A DNA stretch of 64,000 bases from Muribaculaceae bacterium (GTDB lineage Bacteria > Bacteroidota > Bacteroidia > Bacteroidales > Muribaculaceae): assembly GCA_022508985.1 (NCBI GenBank), contig JAFLUA010000001.1, positions 124,001 to 188,000 of the forward strand, read 5' to 3'. A program made the translations under genes and the position numbers. The notes under the pieces were generated by a model. It did not search any database, was not told the DNA's origin, and saw only the letters and a list, made by a program, of their open reading frames with translations. The first letter of the stretch is position 1. Every line of letters starts with the position of its first letter. Shown here piece by piece: positions 54,079-63,831 of the stretch.

Positions 54079-55613
54079 TTCTTTCCAACTGAGAAATTGC
54101 CATTATAAATAAGCGAAAGCATAGTGCCGAAATTGTTGCCTCTCAAGGCCCCGGCATCGAAGGCTACATTTACTTTCAGGTTTAAGCCTCGCAGTCTATT
54201 AGGTATCGGTTGCCAAATGATAGCTGCTCCGGCAGAATAGCACTCTAAAGCATACGCTTGCGGTTTGCGACCTTCTCCCCACGCCTTTTGTCCGCTCACT
54301 TTTAAGTTGTATTGTAACGTAGGCGAGAGTTCACCATCAATGCCTATTTGAAAACCGCGTGCACGGCAGTGCGCAAAAGCCCAATAGCCATCGGTGTTAT
54401 ACAAAGGAGCGAGAATAAATGGTGTCCCGATAGCCATTCCCTGGTTGGCGTAAGGGCCATAAAAATCGTTGTTATAATTATTATCGGCACCGCCAACGGT
54501 TGTGTTTAGATTAGTCCCCGGAGCGTCAGAAGGCATCCAATGGTTTGGGCCTGCTTGATTGGTGAAGTCAAGATATTCGGCAACGATGTTATTTATATAT
54601 CCATTTTTAGGGAATTTGAGGCGAAGCCCCCACAGGCCATCCCAACCATTTCGTTTTGCAATGCCTGAGCCATCTTCCCAGAACCACTGAAAATAGGCCG
54701 ATAGTTGATGACCGCTCTTAAAATTGTAGCGTGCCTTAAAATCCCAGGAGCCCAGAGTATTACCCATTACATTTCCCTCGCCATTACCTTGGGTTGGCAG
54801 AAACATTTCCCACATTTGTTTTAACGAAAAACCTCTGTCGACGGAATATTTATCAATAATCCGGCCACGTTCATAAAAGTCGATAGAACCACCGAAAACG
54901 CCGGCACATTGAGCTCCGGCAATAACGCTGAAAGGCATTGATGGTTTGGTCTGAAAATAGCAATACTTATATGTGAAATAAAGGTTTTGGGTTAATATTG
55001 TAATATATCTGTTAGATGTTTCCGATTTAATTTTATTATCGAAGAATTTACCATAACCTATTTCGCCGCAAATCTGCACCCAGCCGTTGGTGAACGGAAT
55101 GTTTTGAAAATCAACAAATCCGGCCGAAACGCCCGGGATAGGAGCTGCATTATTGCTATATGTTAAGTCGCCCATTGACAGAGGCTCGTATAAAAGTTTG
55201 GAGTGTTGCTCTTTCATACCGGCTAATAGAAACACGCCGCGGTATTTTATTTCGCCGTAAAGCTGCTGAATACGAGCCGAAGGCTGGCGATAGAGTGTTG
55301 AGCTCCAAGAGTCGGTGTTACTATCGTATCGGCCATATTCGACACCGCTACCATAGCCCACGATGTATTCTGCGCCAATACCCCAGTTAAAACGTTTGTC
55401 GAGCGTCATTTTCTTTTCAATGCGACCATCGTGCCAAATACCATTAGCACCTGTTATACGGCCATGGTTCCACGACCCGATCATATATGGCGCAAACTGG
55501 CCGGTTGAAACATTGCCTATTAGCGATGCTTCGTATTCAAAGCCGGCGGCGCTGATTTCAAGAGGGTATATCAGACAAACGATAGCAAGTAAATATGTAT
55601 ACCACGTTTTCAT
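54075..55613 (-). CDS. Wzi-like capsule-assembly outer-membrane barrel
   Basis: A 512-residue outer-membrane protein: signal peptide ending near ISAAG (residue 24), then alternating Gly/aromatic-rich strands, with conserved LLAGMKEQHS and FDARFNF-like KARYNFKSG segments, consistent with the Bacteroidota capsule-assembly Wzi-type family (large beta-barrel). E. coli Wzi holds capsule to the cell surface; here the polymer could instead be the operon's own glycan (inference). It overlaps the lipoprotein gene by 4 nt. Confidence 0.8.
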   Translation of the reverse strand: MKTWYTYLLAIVCLIYPLEISAAGFEYEASLIGNVSTGQFAPYMIGSWNHGRITGANGIWHDGRIEKKMTLDKRFNWGIGAEYIVGYGSGVEYGRYDSNTDSWSSTLYRQPSARIQQLYGEIKYRGVFLLAGMKEQHSKLLYEPLSMGDLTYSNNAAPIPGVSAGFVDFQNIPFTNGWVQICGEIGYGKFFDNKIKSETSNRYITILTQNLYFTYKYCYFQTKPSMPFSVIAGAQCAGVFGGSIDFYERGRIIDKYSVDRGFSLKQMWEMFLPTQGNGEGNVMGNTLGSWDFKARYNFKSGHQLSAYFQWFWEDGSGIAKRNGWDGLWGLRLKFPKNGYINNIVAEYLDFTNQAGPNHWMPSDAPGTNLNTTVGGADNNYNNDFYGPYANQGMAIGTPFILAPLYNTDGYWAFAHCRARGFQIGIDGELSPTLQYNLKVSGQKAWGEGRKPQAYALECYSAGAAIIWQPIPNRLRGLNLKVNVAFDAGALRGNNFGTMLSLIYNGNFSVGKK

Positions 55614-55616
55614 TGG

Positions 55617-56279
55617 CTACTCAAATATAATGGTACCAAAAAAGTCGGGGCGATGAAAGTCGGGCTTCGGGATGTTGATAGCATTCCAACTTAGGAAGTG
55701 TGGCGCCGACGATGCCGAGGCGCACTCGTAGAAGTTGCCACGAATTTCAGTACCTGGGGTGATGTTGTCAATTCCCATTAGCGAGAACGGAATCACAACG
55801 AGTAAATGCCACAGGAAAGAACCTTTTATTTCTTCGAACGGGGTAATGCCACAAGAGGGGTATCGACGTATTAGTGCAAGTTCTTCAGCGCTGAGTCTTG
55901 TTGGATTAGGTCTAATATATCGGTGAGATGCATTTATTGCCCCGATACAATTAAATTCAAAATTCCAGTACGCTCCATCTACTTGAGGCTGAAGAAAAAC
56001 TTCAACACAAGAGTCTTGGCTTACGGAAGATTGATTAGCATAGTTTACCGCCCTCAAGTAGCAAGATTGTACGCAAAAATCGATATATAGATTTTTCCCC
56101 GAATGTGCTGCTGTAAACGTTGCTGAGGGCTGATAAGGAAAAGAATCGGCCCAATTTACCCTGTCGATACTTTGAGTTACACCATGCTTTTCGAGCAGTG
56201 CATAGATGTCGTTGTATGTAATATTATCGTCGAGGGCCTCAAAACGCGGTATATGTAGCGTTTTAGTTGATGTATTCAT
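55617..56279 (-). CDS. CBM9-like carbohydrate-binding domain protein
   Basis: A 220-residue protein with the family 9 carbohydrate-binding-like fold: a SQDSCVEVFLQP core with NFEFNCIGAINASHR, WHLLVVIPFSLMG and GTEIRGNFYECA strands, typical of CBM9-like domains that bind sugar ends. No signal peptide is visible from ATG 56279, so it may be cytoplasmic, or the true start may differ; the longer frame adds 33 residues of no family character. It is 3 nt before the Wzi-like gene in transcription order. Confidence 0.78.
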   Translation of the reverse strand: MNTSTKTLHIPRFEALDDNITYNDIYALLEKHGVTQSIDRVNWADSFPYQPSATFTAAHSGKNLYIDFCVQSCYLRAVNYANQSSVSQDSCVEVFLQPQVDGAYWNFEFNCIGAINASHRYIRPNPTRLSAEELALIRRYPSCGITPFEEIKGSFLWHLLVVIPFSLMGIDNITPGTEIRGNFYECASASSAPHFLSWNAINIPKPDFHRPDFFGTIIFE

Positions 56280-56293
56280 AGTTGGAGAGGAGC

Positions 56294-56938
56294 TTAAAAA
56301 GACATCGTAATGCCGGCAATGGCCATTACCAAAAGAAGAGTTCCGATTGTCCTGTTTATTAATTTCAGAGTCTTGCAACTGATGCGCTTACCAAGGCGAC
56401 TCACCCCGGCAGTGATGCCATACCACCACACCAAAGCACCGATGAAAATAGCGATGTATGCTATGATATGGTGGTAAATTTCATATTCGGGTTGAATATA
56501 GTTAAAACGGGCAAACAGACCTATTATGAAGAATAAAATCAGAGGATTAGATACCGTAAGCAAAAAACCGGTGACGAAGTCGGTCCAATAATCCGAGGCG
56601 TTAATATCGCGAGATTTTAATGGTTGCGTAGGTTTTTTTCTAAATAGAAAGACGCCAAAAATTGCGAGCACAATGCTGCCAATTATTTGTATTAAACGTT
56701 GGTGTGCATCAATGATATCGGTGACAAAACTAAGACAAAAACCAGTGAGGAGGCAGTAAAACAAGTCGCTAAGAGAAGCGCCGAGCCCGGTGAAGAACCC
56801 CTGCCATCGCCCTTTTCCGAGCGTGCGTTGTATTACAAGCATGCCAATAGGCCCCATTGGTGCCGATACCAGCAAACCAATAGCGAGACCTCGCGGCAAT
56901 ATGTATAACACATGCTCCATCCCGGAAATTTTATACAA
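56294..56938 (-). CDS. LysE-family transporter
   Basis: A 214-residue inner-membrane protein with six helices and the LysE/RhtB signature near the start: GPIGMLVIQRTLGKGRWQG, followed by GLGASLSDLFYC. The family exports amino acids such as lysine, threonine or homoserine. Here it heads the seven-gene operon and lies 14 nt before the CBM9-like gene, so its cargo may be linked to surface building rather than amino-acid balance (inference). Confidence 0.87.
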   Translation of the reverse strand: MYKISGMEHVLYILPRGLAIGLLVSAPMGPIGMLVIQRTLGKGRWQGFFTGLGASLSDLFYCLLTGFCLSFVTDIIDAHQRLIQIIGSIVLAIFGVFLFRKKPTQPLKSRDINASDYWTDFVTGFLLTVSNPLILFFIIGLFARFNYIQPEYEIYHHIIAYIAIFIGALVWWYGITAGVSRLGKRISCKTLKLINRTIGTLLLVMAIAGITMSF

Positions 56939-57013
56939 AAATAATAAAAGTAGCGCAATTAGCCAAAATTGGAATTAGGAGTCGTATATAATGGCGCTAC
57001 AATGAATGTTGCT

Positions 57014-57802
57014 TTATAAAAATTGATTTTGCTTCGATAATAGGTATTGCCCTTTACCTTTTGTGGCTTTTCCGTAGCATACGGCTTTGCTGGGGCATAT
57101 ATGGTAGCAGCGTAGGCAAAGGGCACATGTTGTATCCCATTTAGGATGGCCATCCAGCATTTTTATGTTGCCGGTAGGGCAGTTGTCGGCACACTTAGAA
57201 CAACCGATGCATCGGTCGTCGCAGTGAAAAGGTTTGGGCGACATTGCATATCGTATAAACCAAGGGTATATGATTTTAGATTTTACCCACGAAAAAGAGA
57301 GTCGAGTAAGGATGTCGTCGCCCTCGTTAATAATAGACTTGGCAATATGAGAAACAGCGTTGGCACAGCCGGCAATTTTTTTTGAAGCGATCTCTTCGCT
57401 ATCGACGTCGAAACCTTTCATCAACACGTAGGTGTTGGGCATCGTAACGCTGAAAGCCCCTCCGGCCTTAAGCCCTCTTCCGGCCATTAATCTCCGCCAT
57501 TGTCGATCGGTATAGGCCATATCGTCGCCACAAGTCGTCAACATGATGTGAGTTGCATTGGCCGCATTTGTGCCAAATTTTGCGTTTTTCATTACGTTGG
57601 CAACGCTTGGCGGGACGCCCCACGAGTATGTTGGAAAGGCCCAAACGACGTATTTGTCGCCTTCACTTATGTCAATAGTCGCCTCAGCCGGGTTGCAGAG
57701 CATCTCAGTCGGCATTTCACGCACATCGTCATCGTTGAGATTCTTGGCCAAAAGAAGTGCCGCATATCGTGTGTTGCCTGTTCCGGAAAAATATATAATC
57801 AT
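57014..57802 (-). CDS. EFR1-type flavodoxin-ferredoxin protein
   Basis: A 262-residue fusion. An N-terminal flavodoxin-like domain opens with the FMN phosphate loop SGTGNTR (near 6-12) and carries AFPTYSWGVPP. A C-terminal bacterial ferredoxin domain holds two 4Fe-4S sites, CIGCSKCADNCP and CALCLRCYHICP, near residues 195-240. EFR1 proteins are common in anaerobes and are electron carriers, but no partner is known. The start overlaps the Smr gene stop by 4 nt. Confidence 0.9.
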   Translation of the reverse strand: MIIYFSGTGNTRYAALLLAKNLNDDDVREMPTEMLCNPAEATIDISEGDKYVVWAFPTYSWGVPPSVANVMKNAKFGTNAANATHIMLTTCGDDMAYTDRQWRRLMAGRGLKAGGAFSVTMPNTYVLMKGFDVDSEEIASKKIAGCANAVSHIAKSIINEGDDILTRLSFSWVKSKIIYPWFIRYAMSPKPFHCDDRCIGCSKCADNCPTGNIKMLDGHPKWDTTCALCLRCYHICPSKAVCYGKATKGKGQYLLSKQNQFL

Positions 57803-58938
57803 CTTCCTTTTTGTTTTTTGTTGATGGACGCATAATTCTTATCAAGTTGACGAATAGTAACTTGTGTTGCGCCAAATCCATATTCTCTGAAAGACGCATC
57901 TTGCACATCATGGCCTTTATAACGATGCGATAACTCTTTCATCAGAGCCTGTCGGAGCACGCCTTCGCCTTTGCCATGGATAAACACTATTTTGCGTCCC
58001 GGGAAGCGGCGGTTTTCATCCATTACCTGAGCAAAGCGGTCGATTTGTAAGTTAAGGATATCGGCAGGCGTCAGGCCGGCAGTTGAGTCAATCAGCTCCG
58101 CAGCGTGTAGGTCTACTACTAATGGTTCATTGCCTACTTTCGAAGACTTTGAGTTAGCAGTCCGTTGCTCATGACGACGTTGAGATGATACGTCGCTTTT
58201 TTTCTCACGCATGCCAATAGCAAGTTTTTCAGCGTCTATTTCGGGCATTGAAAAAGTAGCCTTGTCATCTGTGGCAATATCAAAAGCTATTACAGGCACG
58301 TCGAAATAAGCGTTTGGTCGGAAACAATGCAACTTGGCGAATTTAGACGCATCAACTTTCAGGTCAACTATAGCCGGACTTTTACTCTCAAAAGCCTTAT
58401 CTCGCTTGAATGCAATATATTGAACAGCAATGTGATCAAGATGTGCCAATTCGATATTTTCCAACTCGAATACAAACTCTTGGATATTTGGTTCTATAAG
58501 GCCGTCATACCTTAAAGCCCACTCATTTTTGTCGTTTGAACGAGTGCTTATTGTGGTATACAGGTAATAGTTTGAATCGTTAACCAAGTAAGCGTCGAAA
58601 GATGAATGAGATAGCGCTTTAATATTATTTGCTTCAAACCCGAGAACGATATTCAGTATATTGCCGGTTGCAGTTTCTATAATCGGTATTTCAGGCTTTA
58701 AGTCTGCTGCTTTTGATGGAGGAATCGGAGTGGCGGAATAAGGTTTATTGTCTACATTAGTAGATGCCGATTTTGGTGTATTCTCCATCGAAGAGCCGAC
58801 GACGACACATTCGCGAATAAGAACAGGTGTTTCAAACCCATCATCGTCGACGTAAGCGATGCCATCGCTTATACGAGTTACGATTCCACCTCCGACGGAA
58901 TTTAGATATCGAACTGTATCACCAACTTTAACTACCAT
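57799..58938 (-). CDS. DUF2027 and Smr domain protein
   Basis: A 379-residue protein. The N-terminal ~60 residues match the Tudor/SH3-like domain of DUF2027 (KVGDTVRYLNSVGGG), the centre is a beta-rich region, and the C-terminus is an Smr domain with VDLHAAEL and the catalytic-type FIHGKGEGVLRQ. Smr domains are nucleases found in MutS2 and ribosome-rescue factors; the role of this combination, common in Bacteroidota, is unproven. It overlaps cdsA by 7 nt and EFR1 by 4 nt. Confidence 0.88.
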   Translation of the reverse strand: MVVKVGDTVRYLNSVGGGIVTRISDGIAYVDDDGFETPVLIRECVVVGSSMENTPKSASTNVDNKPYSATPIPPSKAADLKPEIPIIETATGNILNIVLGFEANNIKALSHSSFDAYLVNDSNYYLYTTISTRSNDKNEWALRYDGLIEPNIQEFVFELENIELAHLDHIAVQYIAFKRDKAFESKSPAIVDLKVDASKFAKLHCFRPNAYFDVPVIAFDIATDDKATFSMPEIDAEKLAIGMREKKSDVSSQRRHEQRTANSKSSKVGNEPLVVDLHAAELIDSTAGLTPADILNLQIDRFAQVMDENRRFPGRKIVFIHGKGEGVLRQALMKELSHRYKGHDVQDASFREYGFGATQVTIRQLDKNYASINKKQKGR

Positions 58939-59738
58939 AAAATCAGATTAAAAGCATAGAAGAAAATATACGACCCCACCGCCACGAATAACAAAGAATC
59001 GATGCGGTCGAGAATTCCACCGTGCCCGGGTATAAGTTTGCCGGAGTCTTTGATATTGAAGGTGCGTTTTAGCAGCGATTCAAATAAATCGCCCCATGTC
59101 GACAATACACACACCAGAGCACCATAAAGCAACCAATGCCAGATATTTAATTGAACAGTTGGAATTAGGTAGTTGCAAACAACAGCGGCACCAATACAAA
59201 ATAACAGGCCTCCGAAAAAACCTTCCCATGATTTCTTAGGCGACAAGCGTTCATAAAGACGATGTTTCCCTATAGAACATCCGACACAGTATGCGCCGGT
59301 GTCATTTAGCCATATCATAGCAAACATTGCCAAGATATATTTATAAGAGCCAACGCTATACATCATGCTAAGTAAGCATAACGGTAAAACGATGTAAAAC
59401 AAGGCGAAAATGCTTGCCATTACCGAGCGTAAAGGTTCGGCCGATTTGTCATATAGAGCCAAAGTGAAGCGTATAAGGCAGTATATGAGGATCAGAGCAA
59501 TGGTCTGTAGGGGGAAAACGATAGCCGACAAAGCGAATAGGGTGTCTATTATTCTGATAAGCCATGCCGCCCATCCCTGAGGCACTCCGTTATCGACAAT
59601 GTTTTCAAACTCTATCATAGCAAGTACTGCAAAAACAGCCGTTAAGGCAGTAAACCACTTATCACCTAAAAATATAGCAGCGAGAATGAGCGCTATATAA
59701 ATAATGCCGCTAATGCTCCGTATAACTACTTTTTTCAT
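58932..59738 (-). CDS. cdsA: phosphatidate cytidylyltransferase
   Basis: A 268-residue polytopic enzyme with about seven helices and the CDP-diglyceride synthase signature near its end: SLLKRTFNIKDSGKLIPGHGG and the following LDRIDS (the first is the family signature from residue ~215). It makes CDP-diacylglycerol, the precursor of all phospholipids, at the inner membrane. It starts 10 nt after the helical-repeat gene stop and overlaps the Smr gene by 7 nt. Confidence 0.94.
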   Translation of the reverse strand: MKKVVIRSISGIIYIALILAAIFLGDKWFTALTAVFAVLAMIEFENIVDNGVPQGWAAWLIRIIDTLFALSAIVFPLQTIALILIYCLIRFTLALYDKSAEPLRSVMASIFALFYIVLPLCLLSMMYSVGSYKYILAMFAMIWLNDTGAYCVGCSIGKHRLYERLSPKKSWEGFFGGLLFCIGAAVVCNYLIPTVQLNIWHWLLYGALVCVLSTWGDLFESLLKRTFNIKDSGKLIPGHGGILDRIDSLLFVAVGSYIFFYAFNLILW

Positions 59739-59748
59739 AAGAATAAGT

Positions 59749-61215
59749 CTATTGAAATTTGCTATAATGCAACATATCGAAGTATTCCCAATAAAGTTTA
59801 TCGGTAGATGGGTGTTGGCGTATTTTATCTACGAGAGTAAATAGTGTGCGGATAGCCATTCGAATAGGCATCGGGACGTCTGATATCATAGCTTCGAGAA
59901 GAGGCCTTATTTTATCGATAAACTCGTTAGCCTTTTGTTCGAGCCCCAATTTCATCATAGATACGATGTAAGCGTATATGAATGCCGTGCCTTTAAGCGG
60001 AACACGCACTATATTATCGATATAGTTATATTTATCGACAACTTCAACTATTCTGTCAAATTTCTGAAGAGAAAATAAAGCTTCTATCCAAGCGCTAAAA
60101 TTATCGGGGTCTATCTCGTTGATATCTTTAGTAGCTCCGACCATGGCATCAATCGAATATGACGCTGAGTTCAACGACAACTGATTGATGAAGCCGTTGA
60201 TAATCTCATCATCGAAATCGTATTCCTCGGCAGTTTTTAAGAAGCGCTCATAGTAAATTCCACAATCGGGCACATTGCAAACCAATAGTTGGCGCATCGC
60301 AGCCGCATTATCCGGGTTGTGGTCTAAAAAATGCTTTAGCAGTGATATGGCTTTAGATGCGTCTCCGGCTTTAACGAGCAATGCACATTGAAAATCTACA
60401 TATAAAAACTCTTCGGGGAATTCAGCTTTAAGAGTTTCAAGAATTTCAAAAGCCTCATGGTAGAGATATGGCGCCGAATTATATACTTCTTCGATAAGAG
60501 TCATAAGAGCATCGGGCTTGTCGGAACCTAACACTTTTGCGTAATCGAAAGTCGATTTGGCATCGTCTTCTTTTCCTAAACGAGCTTGAGCCCGGAAGAG
60601 ACGTATCCAATAACCGACGGTAAATGGATCGGTTTCGATAAGTTCTTCAGCCAATTTAATCGCCGTTTCGTGGTCGGCATGAAGATCGGCCTCTTGAATA
60701 ACTTCATACAATAAAGCCGGCTGGTAATCGATTTTTTCTCTGAGTCGGTCAAGATTGTTTTTGAGCCATTCGTAAGGTGCGTGCGAGCTTGCGAGGTCGA
60801 CAAATCTGATTATTTCTTCATCGGAAAATTTATCGTATTGATTCAGAATAAAATCCAATGCGTCAACAATATTTTCGGTCTGGGTTGTCTCAAGCCTTAC
60901 AATATCGAAGAGCGGTGATTCGCAATCGGGATTATCGGCCAGGAATGCTCCAGCAGCAGGCGACGGCTTATCGGAGTCGCCAATGGTAGTGTCGAGGTAG
61001 AGCAGCGCACGTCTTTCAGCTAAAGCCGTGCTCTCGGGGTATAGGCGAGCTCCGCAAAACAAGACTTCCATTTGGACGTAATCATCGTCGATGTCGCCTG
61101 CATAGTCATATAACTCGACCAACTCGTCTTCGTCGAAAAAACGTTCGAGGACGGGTTGGCTCAGTGAGGCGCGAAAACGCCTATAAAGTTCTTCTCTGGG
61201 ATTCTCTTCGCTCAT
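59749..61215 (-). CDS. helical-repeat (TPR-like) protein
   Basis: A 488-residue soluble, strongly acidic protein made of repeated helix pairs, with TPR-like spacing (for example KLAEELIETDPFTVGYWIRL, near the middle, matching the W/L/G/Y/A/F/A/P pattern) and no signal peptide or catalytic motif. TPR arrays bind partner proteins. Its neighbours (glnS, cdsA) give no clue to the partner. It starts right after the glnS stop, with no gap. Confidence 0.72.
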   Translation of the reverse strand: MSEENPREELYRRFRASLSQPVLERFFDEDELVELYDYAGDIDDDYVQMEVLFCGARLYPESTALAERRALLYLDTTIGDSDKPSPAAGAFLADNPDCESPLFDIVRLETTQTENIVDALDFILNQYDKFSDEEIIRFVDLASSHAPYEWLKNNLDRLREKIDYQPALLYEVIQEADLHADHETAIKLAEELIETDPFTVGYWIRLFRAQARLGKEDDAKSTFDYAKVLGSDKPDALMTLIEEVYNSAPYLYHEAFEILETLKAEFPEEFLYVDFQCALLVKAGDASKAISLLKHFLDHNPDNAAAMRQLLVCNVPDCGIYYERFLKTAEEYDFDDEIINGFINQLSLNSASYSIDAMVGATKDINEIDPDNFSAWIEALFSLQKFDRIVEVVDKYNYIDNIVRVPLKGTAFIYAYIVSMMKLGLEQKANEFIDKIRPLLEAMISDVPMPIRMAIRTLFTLVDKIRQHPSTDKLYWEYFDMLHYSKFQ

Positions 61216-62925
61216 TTATGCGTTTTTCTGTACTTTCTCCCAAGTATCTTTCAATGCTATAGTGCGATTGAAAATAAGATGCTCTGCCGACGAGTCGTAG
61301 TCGGGCGTGAAATAGCCAATGCGCTGGAATTGGAATTTCTGCCCTTGCACTGCCATTTGCGCGGCAAAAGGCTCGAGTTTAGCCCCTTCGACAACTTTCA
61401 GAGACTCTGGGTTGAGCATTTCGCGGAAGTCTCTCTCTGTTTCTGCTGCCGGGTTTTCTACATCGAACAGACGGTCGTAAAGGCGAACTTCAGCATCAAC
61501 AGCATGAGCTGCCGACACCCAATGCAATGTGCCTTTCACTTTACGCGCTGCTCCGGGCATACCGCTCAATGTGTCGGGGTCGTAAGTGCAATGCAGTTCA
61601 ATAATATTGCCTGCCTCATCTTTTATAACATCTTCGCACTTAATAATATATGCGCCTTTTAAGCGCACTTCGGCGCCAGGAGCAAGGCGGAAGAACTTTT
61701 TGGGAGGATTCTCCATGAAGTCGTCCTGTTCGATATATATTTCACGACTGAACGGCATTTCATGAGTGCCACTTTCGGGTTCTTCCGGGTTGTTTTCCAT
61801 TGTAACAGTTTCAACTTTACCCTCCGGATAATTCGTTATAACAACTTTTAGCGGGTTTATAACGGCCATTACGCGCGTTGCGTTGCGGTTTAGGTCTTCG
61901 CGCACGGCATGTTCGAGGAGGCTCACGCTATTGAGGGCTTCGTACTTGGTGTATCCGATGGTGTCGATGAATTTGCGAATTGCCTGTGGAGTATATCCTC
62001 TGCGCCGCATACCTGAAATGGTTGGCATACGAGGGTCGTCCCAACCAGCTACGAGACCTTCTTTAACCAATTGGAGTAACTTGCGCTTGCTCATCACGGT
62101 ATATGTGAGGTTCAATCGGTTAAATTCAATCTGTCGCGGGCAGTAACTATCGTCGGCGAGCTCTTTTACAAAATGCTCATATAGAGGGCGATGGACAACA
62201 AATTCAAGCGTACATATAGAGTGTGTAACCCCTTCGAAGTAGTCGCTTTGGCCATGAGCGAAGTCATACATGGGGTACACTTTCCACGTTGTGCCAGTGC
62301 GGTGATGCGGAGTTTTGATTATGCGATACATGATAGGGTCGCGGAAATGCATATTTGGCGACGACATATCAATTTTAGCTCTCAAAACACGTGCACCTTC
62401 GTCAAATTCGCCGGCGTTCATACGCATAAATAAATCGAGGTTTTCTTCCACGCTACGGTCGCGATAAGGGCTATTGATGCCGGGTGTTGTAGGACTGCCT
62501 TTTTGAGCGGCAATTTCTTCACTTGTCTGGTCGTCGACGTATGCTTTACCTTCCTTTATGAGGCGTATCGCCAAATCGAAAAGCTGAGGGAAGTAATCTG
62601 ATGCATAATACTCTCGGTCACCCCAATCGAAGCCAAGCCAATGGATGTCTTCGCGTATAGAGTCGACGTATTCAACATCTTCTTTGACCGGATTGGTGTC
62701 GTCGAATCGAAGGTTGCAGGTGCCACCAAATTTTTCAGCGATTCCGAAATCCATACAGATTGCCTTGGCGTGGCCGATATGCAGATACCCATTGGGCTCC
62801 GGTGGAAAACGAGTGCTAAGACGTCCTCCATTCTTGCCGGCTTTGAGGTCGGCGAGTACTTCTTCTTCTACGAAATTAAGGCCTTTAGCCTCGGTAGATT
62901 CGATTACTTCTTTATCTTCTGCCAT
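61216..62925 (-). CDS. glnS: glutaminyl-tRNA synthetase
   Basis: A 569-residue class I synthetase: HIGH motif at 49-52 within PPEPNGYLHIGH, MSKRK motif at 278-282, the Gln-specific segments DDTNPVKEDVEYV and SYDFAHG-like YDFAHGQSDY, and the C-terminal anticodon-binding beta-barrels with HEMPFSREIYIEQDDF. It charges tRNA-Gln with glutamine. Its presence means the organism need not use the GatCAB route for tRNA-Gln. It follows lptB by 23 nt. Confidence 0.95.
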   Translation of the reverse strand: MAEDKEVIESTEAKGLNFVEEEVLADLKAGKNGGRLSTRFPPEPNGYLHIGHAKAICMDFGIAEKFGGTCNLRFDDTNPVKEDVEYVDSIREDIHWLGFDWGDREYYASDYFPQLFDLAIRLIKEGKAYVDDQTSEEIAAQKGSPTTPGINSPYRDRSVEENLDLFMRMNAGEFDEGARVLRAKIDMSSPNMHFRDPIMYRIIKTPHHRTGTTWKVYPMYDFAHGQSDYFEGVTHSICTLEFVVHRPLYEHFVKELADDSYCPRQIEFNRLNLTYTVMSKRKLLQLVKEGLVAGWDDPRMPTISGMRRRGYTPQAIRKFIDTIGYTKYEALNSVSLLEHAVREDLNRNATRVMAVINPLKVVITNYPEGKVETVTMENNPEEPESGTHEMPFSREIYIEQDDFMENPPKKFFRLAPGAEVRLKGAYIIKCEDVIKDEAGNIIELHCTYDPDTLSGMPGAARKVKGTLHWVSAAHAVDAEVRLYDRLFDVENPAAETERDFREMLNPESLKVVEGAKLEPFAAQMAVQGQKFQFQRIGYFTPDYDSSAEHLIFNRTIALKDTWEKVQKNA

Positions 62926-62948
62926 TGTATATATGATTTTATTTATTA

Positions 62949-63827
62949 CTAACCTAAACGCTTGCGATAGAACACGAAATCGCGCCCGAGATATTTTTCT
63001 CTAACGGTAGGATTTTCAGCCAATTCTTCCGACGTCCCTTGGAATAGAATTCTTCCCTCGAACAGCAAGTAGGCACGGTCGGTTATTCGCAAAGTCTCTT
63101 GAGCATTGTGGTCGGTGATTAAAATGCCTATATTTTTGTCTTTTAATTTGTAAACTATTGATTGTATGTCTTCTACGGCAATTGGGTCGACGCCGGCAAA
63201 AGGCTCGTCAAGCATGATGAAGCTTGGGTTTATAGCCAAGCAACGAGCAATCTCGGTGCGACGCCGTTCACCGCCCGAAAGTTGGTCGCCTAAATTTTTG
63301 CGCACTTTTTGCAAGCGGAATTCGCTGATGAGGCTCTCAAGTTTATCGCGTTGCTCTTCTTTATCCATCTTAGTCATTTCCAAGACGGCTTTGATATTGT
63401 CTTCCACACTCATTTTGCGGAATACAGAAGCTTCTTGAGCGAGATAGCCTATGCCTGTTTGTGCACGTTTATAGACGGGATATTTTGTGATATTTAGGTC
63501 GTTAAGAAAAATCTGGCCTTCGTTAGGTTCGATAAGCCCTACGGTCATATAAAACGTAGTGGTCTTTCCGGCGCCATTAGGTCCTAAAAGCCCAACGATT
63601 TCGCCTTGGGTAACATCTATAGATACGTGGTTGACAACAGTGCGTTTGCCATAAATTTTAACGAGATTATCGGTGCGCAATACCAATGGCGACGGCTCGC
63701 TGGCTGCTGAAGAGTCGTCATTGGCCACTGCCGAGATTGTCTCGAATTCAAGCCCTTCGGAAGGTGCTTCGAAAGGTTCGGGTAGCTGTTCGGCGCTATT
63801 GTCGTTATGTGTAGATATTAGTCCCAT
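62949..63827 (-). CDS. lptB: LPS export ABC transporter ATPase LptB
   Basis: A 292-residue ABC ATPase: Walker [10 protein letters not shown] (82-90), LSGGERRR signature, Walker [14 protein letters not shown] and a switch His in DHNAQ. The segment [15 protein letters not shown]-like (here [14 protein letters not shown]) matches LptB. It powers LPS movement to the outer membrane. There is an unusual ~48-residue acidic N-terminal extension before the normal start near residue 49; the ATG at 63827 lies 4 nt after the uridine kinase stop, which supports the long form, though TTG 63686 could be a second start. Confidence 0.92.
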   Translation of the reverse strand: MGLISTHNDNSAEQLPEPFEAPSEGLEFETISAVANDDSSAASEPSPLVLRTDNLVKIYGKRTVVNHVSIDVTQGEIVGLLGPNGAGKTTTFYMTVGLIEPNEGQIFLNDLNITKYPVYKRAQTGIGYLAQEASVFRKMSVEDNIKAVLEMTKMDKEEQRDKLESLISEFRLQKVRKNLGDQLSGGERRRTEIARCLAINPSFIMLDEPFAGVDPIAVEDIQSIVYKLKDKNIGILITDHNAQETLRITDRAYLLFEGRILFQGTSEELAENPTVREKYLGRDFVFYRKRLG

Positions 63828-63831
63828 TATG

